64,000 bases of DNA, taken from contig CM037848.1 in NCBI GenBank assembly GCA_021234535.1, positions 11,761,944-11,825,943 of the forward strand. Reading direction: 5' to 3'. The notes under the pieces are model-generated. The model was given only the letters and a program-made list of their open reading frames with translations. It searched no databases and was not told the origin of the DNA. The position numbers and the translations under genes were made by a program. Each line of letters begins with the position of its first letter. Position 1 is the stretch's first letter. The stretch is from Stichopus chloronotus. Taxonomy: Eukaryota; Echinodermata; Holothuroidea; Aspidochirotida; Stichopodidae. Positions 1 through 12,700 of this stretch are shown one piece after another.

Positions 1-628
1 CTTTAAGCTATTGCATATATGCCCATGCCTTTTTCCATCACTTAACTTCCTAAGAAATGTTAATACCAGATTGTCGGAAGAGTCATCTCAAACCCCATTT
101 AATGCAAATTGAATGTTCCTTCTGTTGGATTCTAGGTTATATTTGTGTCTTCACATAATTTTAAAAGTTTGCACTTAAAAGGTTCGTAGGAGCCTTGAAA
201 AACCTGGAAGTATTTGAATTTATATCTGTCATTTTCAAGGCCTTGAAAGTGCCTGAATTTTGTTTTTTCTGCATCAAAATCCTTGGAAAAGTGTTTGAAT
301 ATTAGCAATTTGCAACAGATATATATTAACTTAATTATCACTTGCAGCAAATGTTTTGGCCAGATGTTTTGTTCTCTGCCAACCACAAGTCTGAATTAAT
401 TTCCTACTAGAAGATATTTTTGGAGTGTTTTAAAAGTGGTTTGATATCCTTGAGGAACAAAAGTTGTACCTTGAAAATTACTTGATTTTTATTATCCTAA
501 AAAACAAAGTGTACACACCATGAATTTATTACAGGTTTACTCTGCAGACTGCTTAACTTTCCCAGCATGCACTTTTCCTTGAGCATCTTTGACCTGTAAA
601 TTCTGTACTCTTTCTCTCTCTTTTGAAG
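1..628. other. VPS8 intron and upstream sequence
   Basis: AT-rich non-coding sequence that ends at the acceptor of the first VPS8 exon in the window. I find no earlier VPS8 exon here, so the start codon and first exons lie upstream. Around 185-270 there is a fragment with repeated CCTTGAAA motifs, similar in style to a fragment near 1358 and probably transposon-derived. Confidence 0.6.
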
Positions 629-756
629 GATGATGATGGCTTTGAGCCAGAGCTTGACATAGGCAGTCTTGGGCTTCCTGAATCCGACTCATCCTCTGAC
701 ACCCACAGCTTAGTCGGAGATTCGGAAACGCCGGACAAGACTCCGACTAGAGGCGG
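629..756 (+). CDS. VPS8: VPS8 exon 1 of window
   Basis: Acceptor TTTTGAAG, donor GTAAGA. It encodes an acidic, serine-rich segment (DDDGFEPELDIGSLGL, then SDSSSDTHSL) that corresponds to the human stretch before the propeller. It ends in phase 2 (GG), completed to Gly by the next exon. Confidence 0.85.
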
Positions 757-3700
757 GTAAGAAATGGGAAACGTTGAACCGTATTGAGGATATGAAATCT
801 TGAAAGCCTGGCGTTTATACGTAGGTTGTGGATTTCATTGCTGAATACTAAATGCATGCTAACATACTGAAAGTTTGTTTGTGTTATGCTTAATTAAAAT
901 ACCTGCTTATTACAAATACATTGGATTCCATGTTGTATGTGTGAGTACTCTTTAATCAGCCAAAATAAAGAGAGGTCAGAAGAATTCTAACATTGAGGCA
1001 TTGATCAACATGAAGGTATCATTTGGTACATCACCATAACAACATGAATTAGCATCCACAACTTTCAGTAGCAATGACAGGGGTACATAGGAGGAAAACC
1101 CCCCATCTACCAATGTAAAACTGTGGCCCAAAGAAGTGGCAAATTGTTCTGAAGGTGGCCATAATTATGAATACAGACAGCAGTCTGTCACACTGATTTT
1201 TTTTTCTCATTTTGCACAGCAAGAAGCAGAGCGTCCAATATGCAGATCACGGGTCAATCCTTCGTCATGTGACATTGAAAAGTGTGTCATCCCAAGTATC
1301 TGCTGCAGCCGTAAGTATGAATCTCTTTATATCTGAAAAAATAAGTTGTCCTTAACAGGGTTCCTGTGGCCTTGAAAATTTTATTTTCATTTGCCAGGTG
1401 TGGAAAAGTCAGGGAAATTTGTAAAATGAGAAAAGTGTTGGAAAAGTCATGAAATTAAAGATGGACTGCTAAATTTTTTTACGAGGTAGACAAAATTGAA
1501 TTTCTATCACAATCCTTTCCTCATTATTTGCTTTAACATCTCCCAAAATTTGTAGCGATCAAATTTTTTCCATGATATTGGAATGCCATTTTCTTCTGCT
1601 TTTGGGAGCTCTCAGAGGAGGCTTCAGTGAGCAGACTTTTTGCTAATTGCTCTCTTAGTCTACCAATGATTTTATTGTTTTTATTAATTGAGTGATTAAT
1701 TAAGCCCAGTATAAGCCTTTTGGTGAGAGTGCATCACTGGTGGTAGCCTAAAGTTGTTTTTCAGCTTAATTTGAGTTGCTGCCAGTCATCTCCTCATAAT
1801 TCAAAATTTGGAGAAGTAATTTTGACTATTTCCTTCAGGGTATTCACATCATAAAGTAGGCTATCGTTTTAGTAACATTCTCTGCAATACTTCTTTTTGC
1901 ATTCTCAAGCATGTCTTTTGGTCAAGTCGCATATGTAACCCCACCTTTTTTTTGCAAAAATAAAATGAGACATAGCACATGAGGAAAAGTCATTTTGTTG
2001 TTCCTTGTCGTACAACCAGGACCGTGTCGATGCCGGCAAACCCAGTGCCCTCGCAGTGGGCATGTACATTGCTGTTGGTTCCACACATGGTCTCATTCTC
2101 GTGTTTGGTATGTTTACAACTCTCGAATTTTCATTTTTGTTGCCTTTGTTGTGACTGATTTTAGATTAGGCTTTGGTAAACATTCCCTATTAACCAGTTC
2201 TCAATAAATTATCAAGCACTGTGTTGTATTGTTTTGTTCATGTGTACCTCTTTGCCTTAAGGTGACAGTCGCTAAGTGGGATACCAGAAAATTTGGTTGG
2301 GTTGCCGAACTCAGTCTTTTTTTATCAAAAATGTAAAATAAGATGAATAAAAATAAAAAAAAAATGTTCAGTTCTGAGACAATCAAAATTTGTGACAAGT
2401 ACACACCGTTTTTAGATTTGGGAAAAAGAAACTCTCAACACGTGAACAACGTTACTTGTGGGAATCACCGTAAATGGTACAAGTGGGACACTTCAGTTTT
2501 CTGGCACTTTTATAGTTGGGAGACCACTGATTAGGGAAGTTTGCTGGTAACTGTAGGTCAGTGATGATGGTTACAGCAATACTATTATTTGATTATCTGT
2601 AGACATTACAACCTCAGCTCCTGGTCACTGTGGATGGTTATATCTTACTGCAATACTTAGTCTACCATATTCTGAAGATATTACACCCTCAGTTCTGTTT
2701 CTGGACATCAATTGGTTTGGATTTGTGTCTTTCGTTATCAGATCCCAAGCAGACACTGAAGTGGTGCCTAGGTAGCACGGCAGTCGGTGCCCAATATGGA
2801 GCAGTGTCTGCTCTTTGCATCAACAACGACAGTACGAGATTGTTAGCAGGCTTTGCCAAAGGACAGGTCTGTTAACAAATGATCCTTCATTGCAAGGTTT
2901 TTGTTTATCCTCATTTGAAAATTGAATTTATACTCACTTGTTCTGGGTATTTTTGTGAGTGTTTCTCATTCATTTAGCCTTGATTGCATTAGTTGTGTAA
3001 CTAAAATTTTTTTCAGAATAGTTTTGAGCTTTTTTCCCCTTGCGTGAACATTACTGCTACAACTAACAAGAAAAGACAAGGAAAAGATTAAGATCTATAT
3101 AGACAGTTGTTAAGAGTTTAAGGAAAATATTATGAGAAAAAAAATACTGTTTCTGACATTTTTCTTTTCAATCTTTCATCTGTAATGTTTTACCAACTTG
3201 CCCCAAGTTCCCTTCTTTTTTCTCCTTACTGTTGAGGTGATAAAGTCACCAATGAAAGGAAGGAATTTGATGAAAATTTCCAACAGATAGCTTCATAGTA
3301 TCCACTGAAGCGTGACCACCAATTTTTGTCTTGTTCACAGATGACAATGTGGGACCTAGTCAGCGGTAAACTGCTAAGGACCATGACAGACGCCCATCCT
3401 CCAGGGTCAGCAGTGCTTCACATTCAGGTGCAGATTACAGAAGGCTGGTGCAACTGGGGGGGGGGGGTTGGGGAGGGATGGAGTTGTTTTAGACAGAGGA
3501 ACAGATTTCTTTATCATATCATGTTCCACTTACAGGTTCCTCGCTAGTAATTACTTGCCAGTGAAGGAGTGGAAGTTAAATTTTTCTACTAATTTGTCCT
3601 TCGTGACACATTCTTCAGCTGCTTCGAGACCAGGAAAAAGATCTGACGATTTCGAAAAGATGCAGGAATACAGTGTTTACTAGCTGCAGTGCTAACTAGA

Positions 3701-6700
3701 TGCAGTGTTAAGTAGCTGCAGTGTTAACTAGATGCAGTGTTAACTAGATGCAGTGTTAACTAAATGCAGTGTTAACTAGATGCAGTGTTAACTAGATGCA
3801 GTGTCAACTACTTTTTAAAATCTCAGTCAAACTGATAAGTGAAATTTTTTCAATACGAAGCCTTTAAAGGGAAATAAGGCATTTTTTTCATGGAAAACAA
3901 CTGTATTTTTAAAACCAATGTTTGTGGACATAGAATGATACATTATTCAAAATAAGGAATTAGAGTAGCCTTCTTTTCAAAAACTAAGTTTCCCACAGAT
4001 AGAAATTCAGTTATTTGTTGCTCAACAATAATTTGTAATTTTGTAATTTGTTTTTCAAAATTCAAATGGTACATCTTTAGTTACTTGTCACATGCATAAT
4101 GTTTTGAGGAGATGAAGCTTCTGTAAATGTTTATTGGATGAGACCGAATGGTTTAATAATGTTTCAAGTTGTTTTCTTTGTATGCCATGTTTGTATATCT
4201 GAAACGCCCTATTTCCCTTTAAAAACATTTGATGTGTAATTAATTTTCTGTCAACAGTTCACAGATGATCCTACAGTTGCTATCTGCAGTGATTCTGGTG
4301 GGTCTGTCTTTGAACTTAGTTTCAAGTAAGCCATTTCTTGTTTGTCCTTTTAATTACTAAAAACAATAGCAGAGTATTTCCCCCTGCCATACCAGTGTTC
4401 CCACAAATCCATCAACAGTTTCCTGGAAAGTTGTCCTAAAATTTCCCGGAATTCTGATTTTATTTCTTGAAATATAGATTATTCAATTGACAATGTACAA
4501 ATAGTGAAAAAAGAATAAGATAAACGAAAAAATCTCCTGAAACATTTCCTTAAATCGTTGAAATCTGCGGAAATTTACAGTTTTTGGGGAAAGTTCCTCG
4601 GAATTGGAAACACTGTTCCATACATTACTGTATAGGCTTCGTGAGTCAATTTTCAGCATTGGCTTTAACAGCTCAATGAAGATGGCAAAATTGTACACTT
4701 GTCATACTTTGATGGAGGCCACGCTCAAAGTTAAGCATGATTTCCAGAGTTGAAGAAAAAACTTGTCTTTACAACAGACAGTGGAAAAATTGGAAAATGT
4801 GATTGTTTTCTCAAACTGAAGGTGACCTTCCAGGTTGCTGAACAAATTAGGCTCATGGATAATTCAAAGTGCAGCATGGCAGGGTCGCTGCCATCTTTCG
4901 TCATTTTGTTCCAGACTTTTTTAAATGCTGTCAACGTTTTGTTCAAAGCCCCCAAACCTCTTGGACGTCCTCGCCCCAAAGTCCTGTAGTCCATCAGAAT
5001 TTATGGGCCCGACTGAAAATTTTTTCGATGAAGTTTGTTCCTCTCATTTCTTTCTCTTTAAAGGAGAGTGATGGGGATCAGAAGCTGTGAGTCAAGATGT
5101 CTCTTTTCTGGCAGGTTTGTGAAGGTTTCATCTTCCAGAGATCATTTTGAATTCATTCTGGTATTTTTCTCGTAGCCCTGTCGCATTGCCTATATATCCC
5201 TAGGTCGTGAGGTAGGTCCTGCTGCAGTGGTGACGCTCATCTTCCGTTCAACCTCGTGGTACACTATTGCTGTTCTACGTGTGGTGGAATTTAATCACCA
5301 TTTAATCGCTCTACTGAGGAATTGTTCTGCAGGTGGTCGTACAGTATTCAAGAATTTTGTCCAAACTTTGTGGAGGCAGTAAAGTGGTTTATGCTGGCAC
5401 TTATACTGGTTCCGCTGATTCGAAACCAAGACCTGTATACCCCAGGCTTTAGAAGTTTAACTGTAGAAAGATGCAAACAGGATGACGGATGCCACCGTTT
5501 GAACATTCTTTTATAACTCAGTGTATTTCTAAGGATTAAATGTTGACTAAATATTTATTTTGTACTATTTTTCTTTTTGATTTACTCTAATTTGCTAATT
5601 GTGTTTAATATTCATATGTCTTCGGTTTCTCTTTTACAGTCGTGGAGAGGTTTGCACCCTGGCACCACTACGCACCAACTTCCTGGTGAAGGATCATCCC
5701 TTGAAAGACATGATGCTTCTCGCCATGGCAACGCTTTCTAAAGTGTTCATAGTTCATCTTAGACCAAGACTCTCTGTGGTATTTACAAAGCAACTCAAGG
5801 TAAGTGGTGGTGTTTAAGAAGCATTGTATTACATTGTGTTTGATTGTGTTTTGATTGCAGTGTATTAAATTGTTTGCATTGCATGTTACAAAGTGCATTG
5901 TAGTGAATGGCCATGTAGTGTGTTGCATTGTACTTCGCTGCATTACATCACATGTCACTGCATTACATCGCATCATATCATATTGCATTGTAATGCATGT
6001 ACTGTATTTATTGAAAATATGTAACCTAGTTATGTATTGCATTGTAATTATCTGATTCCTATACATGTGATGTATGGAATGAGATATTGTAGTTTTTGGG
6101 ATGCTAGAATTTATTATGTCTCTCGCAGTTGCCACAGCAACAGTTGCCATGATAGCATTGGGCACAGTTGATGTATCAGTCATAGGTATGGTATGGTAGT
6201 TAAGGTGACCTGAGACCCCCATTAGGGTAGGGGTCAAAATGTCTTTGTGTGTGTGCGAAAGAAAATTTCAATTTCAAAAGTTTGCGTCCACAACTCCTAG
6301 ACGGCAAAGCCCATTAGAGTCTAAGTTGTTGTATAAGTGACCCATGGTCTGAAGTTGCATCAAAATTTTTAACTTCCACGCATAATTTGCTGTCATAAGA
6401 TCTCTTTCCAATGTGAGGTCGTAAAACATAGCATCAAAGTTTCTAAAAATCTTTACCAAGAAAAAAAAAATCATGAATTTTTCCACATTTCTCCTCCCTC
6501 CAGGGACCTGCTGCTACCCTGCCTCTTCTTGCCTGGCAGATCGTCATCATCCAAGTGACGGAGTCATCCAGAGTCGTCGACCCCGTCTTGGCGTTCGGCA
6601 GAAATGATACCATCTACTTCTATCAGGTAGAAAGTTTATTCAAAATCTTATTGCAGCTCCTTGAAAACTTCAGAATGTTAAAAAAGGATACAAAGAAAAG

Positions 6701-9700
6701 ATACAAAAATACAAAGAAAATAAAAAAATGAAAAGGAAAAACACTTATGAAGGTCTTTCCCAAACAGCACTTTAAGGAATATTCAAGGAATCTCAGGTAT
6801 GTTTTTTTCCTTCATACGCGTTAGAAGTAATGCTGAGGTGTAGTTGGAAGAAAGGAATGGAATTCCTTGTATTTGACAAGGATTTCTTATGGAATGAATT
6901 GTTTCCATTGTACTTTGTACCCAAATCAATTAATGAATTGTTGCATTTTTTTTTTAATTTCCCTGTTTTACAGCTCGTCTATCAGGAAGGAGCGAAAGTA
7001 AAATTTGTGCCTCTTCAAATCATGAAACTTTCCTACATGCTACTAAATATGCAAGTAAGTAAACTTGCCATACGTACTGCTGAATACATGCAAGTGAGTA
7101 AATTTTCAATACATACTAGTGAATACGCAAGTAACTTTACCATACATACTGAATAACTGAAAATGCAAGTGATACAGTAATATATACTACTAAATGGAAG
7201 TAAATTCACAATACATACTGCTGAACATATAAGTTAGTAGATTTACATTACTTACTACTTAATATGCAAGTAAGTTTAAAAGTAATAATCTGTCTTTCCC
7301 CTCATTGTCCTTGTTTACATGTAGCTGTTGATAGTACAATTGTTTGCATATTACATATAAAGCTACTCACCTTGTACAAAGTTCTTTTAAAAGTTGGATA
7401 ATTATATTTGCAGAAGTCCATCAAAAGTTTGCAGTCGCAGTGAAAAGATTGAAGAAAAGAAATAGCATTTCTGTTTTACTTTAGCCACACCCTCACTGTC
7501 ACAGTTCACCCAAAAACCACGCTATTACTGAGAAATTACATCCTCAAAGCCACACCTTCACTACCACACCCTCACTATCACGCCACATGCTGACAGCCGC
7601 TGGCACACTGCCATTGTGTCTCAGATTTGACCATCTTTCTTCGACTATTTTAGTGGATGAACGCTCATACTCTGGTCACCGTGGATACAGCTGAGAATCT
7701 GCATCTCCTTCACATACGGACAGAGGAGGAATTAGAAGTGATTGATCTTGTCGATATCGAACTGGTCTACGGAAACAGTTTCTTCAAGTCACTTGCCACC
7801 GGTGGAAATGTCAGTGAAGCAATGGTAGGTCAAAGGTCAGGTCACAGTTACTAAGCAACACCAGATCGTCATTCCACAAGACTAACCGGTTGGTGACAAT
7901 AATTGTGCAAATATAAAAGATTCTGTGAGAGTTTCTGTTACAAAATGAATAACCCTCATTTTAAGTTGTATGGAAGCACCAAGTTATTCTCATAATCTGT
8001 TTTGCCTTTTTTTAGCTCTGAGCATTTGTGTAATGCTAATTTAACATATGCCTTTGTGCACTGTTACCAGTCATTACCCCTCACACTGTTACCCCTTCAC
8101 ATAGGGGGGAAAACAACTGGTTACCTGGTGCAGATCATTACACATTAGAAATTTTCTTCTCTGATGCTTACTGATGGCTGTTTCCTCTCCAAAGAGAGAA
8201 AGTAGAGATTGCTTTGTCTTGATCACAAAACAGCTTCAGTTGATATGAACAGAGATGGCTAAATTGACATGGTAAGTATCACTGTGTGTTCATGGGACTT
8301 TTTGAATCGACCCCTTGCATCGACGTCACATGACACCTATATGGGCACCCTCCTTTAGGGCAAAGAAACGAACAGTACATACATATTGCTACACTAGGCT
8401 CGTGAAGGTCAAATGGCAGAGACACGGCATGTGCCTCTGTCAGCCCCTTGAGATATGGATCCTGTAACAAACTCCCTATTCAACAATAGATTCTTTTGTA
8501 GATGTCTTCATTCAGCCAGAACCTTTTATCCGTGTTTACTTATGTGCAGTGATTCATCTATCTCTTTCAGGCATTGGCCGGTGAGAGAGCTTGCTACCAA
8601 TCTGTGGAAACGCACAAGGGGCAGCTGCTTTTATTAGGAACAAAGGTACGTTTGTAATAACCCGCAAGGGAACACTTGCTTTCTTGCTTAGAACAATTTC
8701 TTTGATTGAATTTGAAAATGAGTGTACTCATGGTATGAATCTGAGTGATTACATAAGCATCTATTTGAAAAAAGATGAACTTAGCATCAGACTGTCATGC
8801 CTGTAGGTGGGGAGCTCATAGGCTAACCATCGGACTGAACAGGTCTGAAGGAAAATGATCAGCCGAGTGGATTCACGTCGAGGAATCTGATGATTTGTTT
8901 TGTCCCATGAGATTAATCCACCATATGTATGCCTATGTTAGAAAAATGGATGGGTCTCCGTGGTTGCATGATGCCTGAGACTTCTTGTTGGAAGGGATAA
9001 AATGTCACTTATCGACTTAAAATCGACCAAATGTTACTTATCGACTAAAACACATGTGGATGAGAGTCAGCCTGGTATTTTTGGACCTACAAGTTTCTTT
9101 TTCTGAAAGACAAAAGTAACGTCGGTTTTGCCCGAGAAGAAGATGCTGCTGGGTCTAAAACTGTCATCACCACTTATTCACTTTTCTTGATGAATAAGGA
9201 AATTACATATTTCAGAGGCTTGTAGTCACATTACTGTCAATTTGATTTGAACATTAAAAGTTTGCATTATCACTATTGTAATTTTGCAGTATCACTGTTG
9301 AAATTTTTAAAACAGTTTCAGCTGGTTGTTCCAGCAGACAACTGACCTGCAAACTGTAGGTGTCCTTTCAAAAATTAACATGTCAAACCAAACATTATGT
9401 TCAACAGTACTGTCAGCTTTCTAGGTTGCTTTCCCAATTATCACAATTGCATCGTGCTGTTTCAATGCAAAGCCATGTCAGTTTGGTAATTGGTTTTTGT
9501 CTTTTTTTCATGACAGAGCCCAGCTTGTGACATTTTGTTGTTTCTGTTGACATCAGTAACTTTTCCTGCGTTGTTCTGTGGTCCTTTTAATAAGTTTCCA
9601 CTAAATGAAAGGAAACCCTTCAAGATGGTTAGCAAATTGCATCAAAGAACTGTGACCCTCAGAAAGTTGGAAATTTCCCCAACACAAAGTACTTAATGAA

Positions 9701-12700
9701 TTCAGGCTCTTAAAAAGGGCTTGTAAAAGGGACACCAAATATCCTATAAACTTGGAACCCTAAATCAGAAAAGTTACCCAGATGTCAAACATGTTTCGGA
9801 TTTCCCATGTGAAATTGGTCAAAAATCTCACTTGATAGTATCACTTTGTCGCAGATTCTATTTTTCTGTCAGAATTCTGTCAGCATCTTGGACACCTCCG
9901 CTTGTATGCAAACAACTTAATAACTGAATATTCAGAGGCACTCTTGCCCATATGTAAATGAAGTCTTCACAAATAAATCAACAAGAGGACAAAGTAATTA
10001 TCATGTGGTGATTAGTATACTTATCCAAATACCCTGAACAGCCAAATGTGCTAAGTTTTTGGGAGTCATGTTTATTCTGTCTTCTTATTTCAGTCTGTAC
10101 ACGTGATGACCATTAGACCTTGGAAGGATGTAAGTTTTGTATTTTATTATATGATTTTCAGAATATTTATTGCATTATCAGATTTATTCATAAAGTCCCT
10201 CGAAACAACATTGTGTGCTACATCAAATTTTTCTCTAAGCTGTCAGAGCCGCAGTTAGTTGCTCATTGGTTTCACTGTTTTTCCTTCACTTTTATAATGC
10301 TTAACAAAATTATGACAGTCTGGAATTTTTTTTCCCAATTTGTATCATAGCAATACATGTGCTAAACATTGTCCTCCCAATGCAATGTTTCACTCCAGTA
10401 ACACAATAAATTTACTCATTCCTTCAGTCAACTTTTTAGTTTTAAATTTTTAAATTTAGAAGATGTCTCCCAGATTTTATGATGAAAACTCGGGATGCTG
10501 GTTTTGCCTCTCCTCATTGTAGCAACAGATTAATATGATGTCTAAAAAGATTTTCACAAATAAGAAAGTATTGGAATGGATTGACAAGATCAATGCAGTT
10601 TTGTGTAGTATGTATTCCTCTTCAAAAACTCTTCTCATTGTATGCTTATGATCTCTGTTCCCTAACAACAATTTCTGATATTGTTCAATTTCACAGCGAA
10701 TTCAATTTTTAGTGAAAGGTGGAAATTTCAAAGGTGCCCTTCAACTTGCCAACTCATTTTTAAGTGGAAAAGCACGAGCTGTAGTGGGTAAGTATCCAGA
10801 GAAATGTTTGTCAAGTAGTGAGGATGAATTAAGGCATTATTGGCATTTGTGGATTTTGCCAGCCCTGGCCTTACCATAAAGCAACCTTGTTCACTTTGCA
10901 GCAACTTTCCAAAACTAATTGTAGTTATTTCACCTGCTTTTAATATTTCAAGTCAAAGAGTAGTGGTTTTTTGGCAGAATTAAATTGCAGTAGACATTGA
11001 TAATGAGGAGAGTTAAAAGAATCCATACAGTTTAGGAATCCCGATGAAAAATTCTCTCTCCATTTTAAATTTTCCTTGATAGGTTTACAGGGTAGTACTG
11101 TTGAGAAGAAGATGGTTGTAACAGAACAGGTAAGTCGTCCGCAAATCTGTGTTCTCGCTAAGGTTGGGGATCGAGTGAATCCAGCACAAAGATAAATCTT
11201 ACGTGGGAAAATCCCGCACACTTTTCCACCGCCAAGGTAGTAGCTACAATTATGAATGCACACAATAAATTGCAATAGAATCTTTACCAATTGATGAATC
11301 CCATTTTGATTTTTGAAAGTCTCTTCAAAAATGTTTTTAGAAAAGGGATTTCTCTCCCAATTCCTCAGCGCAAACACTGCTGTTTATGATCGCTAAAAAT
11401 ACTGCCACTTGATATCCATTTAAATCAGTGATACAATAGAATCAAAAGTTGCAACCATCAGCAAAGGTTTTGTAACAAGTGCCTTTAAACCATTAGAATA
11501 TCCTGCAGATTTATTGAGTTTTCTTTGTCAAATGGTGAGAAAAGTACACATAAAAGAGAACAAAATGTGACAGCAAAACTGATTATCCACGAAAACTCAT
11601 CGTAGAAAAGTAGGAAAAGATAAATTGGCCTGACGTTTGGATACCAGCAAAGATCTTCAGAGTTGAAATGAGAGAATGCATAGCAGATGAAGTAAGGGCA
11701 TGATGAACAGGTACAAGGATGAAATATAGATGGTCTGTGTCTTAGATGTTGCCTCTTGGTACATACCATGGGAAGTTTCCTAATGAGGATCTGTTTTTTT
11801 TCTTTTTTTTTTATATTTTTACACTTTTCATAATGATGGAGAAGGTGAGATGATTATTCCACGATGGCACGATCGTCAGTTCGACTCGGAATAAGATACC
11901 GCTGGCATCGAAACATCAGACAGATTCATGTTCACGCACACAAACAAAAACATGCTCAAGAAAGGAGCTGTCAGTCCATGTTCAGGCTGGTGGTGCTGAT
12001 CTGTCTGCTTCATGGGAAAAAGTCATAAAAATTTTGCTTCTCTTTCAAAACAAGGAAAAACAAAACATGACTCTCTATTTTTAACCTCAAATGTTACATC
12101 TTATCGAAATGACACTCTTGTAGCAGAAACAAAGCAGGTAGTGCATCCTCCCTGAATTTATTGCACAATTACAGTAGCCCAACTCGTATTTCACGGTGAT
12201 CGTTTTTATTGTTTCACAGATTTTAAATTTATTACACAAATATGTGGACGTCTCAATGAACAAAACGTGTCCCAAAAGTGGAGCCGTTTACCTCCTTGAG
12301 GAACATTTCCAGGTAAGTAAATGCATCTGATGATTTTGTCAATGATTGTTTAAAGCTGCAAGTACATATTCGAATATTCATAAGTTTAATTTAGTTGACG
12401 CTCAGTCCATGGCATGATATGTTGCGTTTTGATAAGTCTCGAGATTTGTAACAGTAACCTTTCCTCATGTCCATGACACAAATCCAGCCTTATGACATGA
12501 TGTCAGGTATAGTGTACATGCCTGGAGATGTGAATGTGAAAATCTTTCAAACCAAAATGGAAGGATTGTTGCAGCCGATGAGAGATCACGTTTGTGTATG
12601 TAGATTAGTTGCCAGCGTGTACTCTCCATTCAGTGTAGTTACTGTGTAGCGGCCATAGTTTTGCATGTGATGGAGTGTCGTCCGATATGTATTCTGCATG

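Noticed and set aside
3681..3808. Possible CRISPR-like array
   Set aside because: Units are contiguous without spacers and the genome is eukaryotic; it is a plain minisatellite.
5668..6237. 189-codon open frame on the - strand
   Set aside because: It runs antisense across VPS8 exon 8 and through a low-complexity GCATTGTA tract; the composition is His/Met/Thr-rich and no family is apparent.
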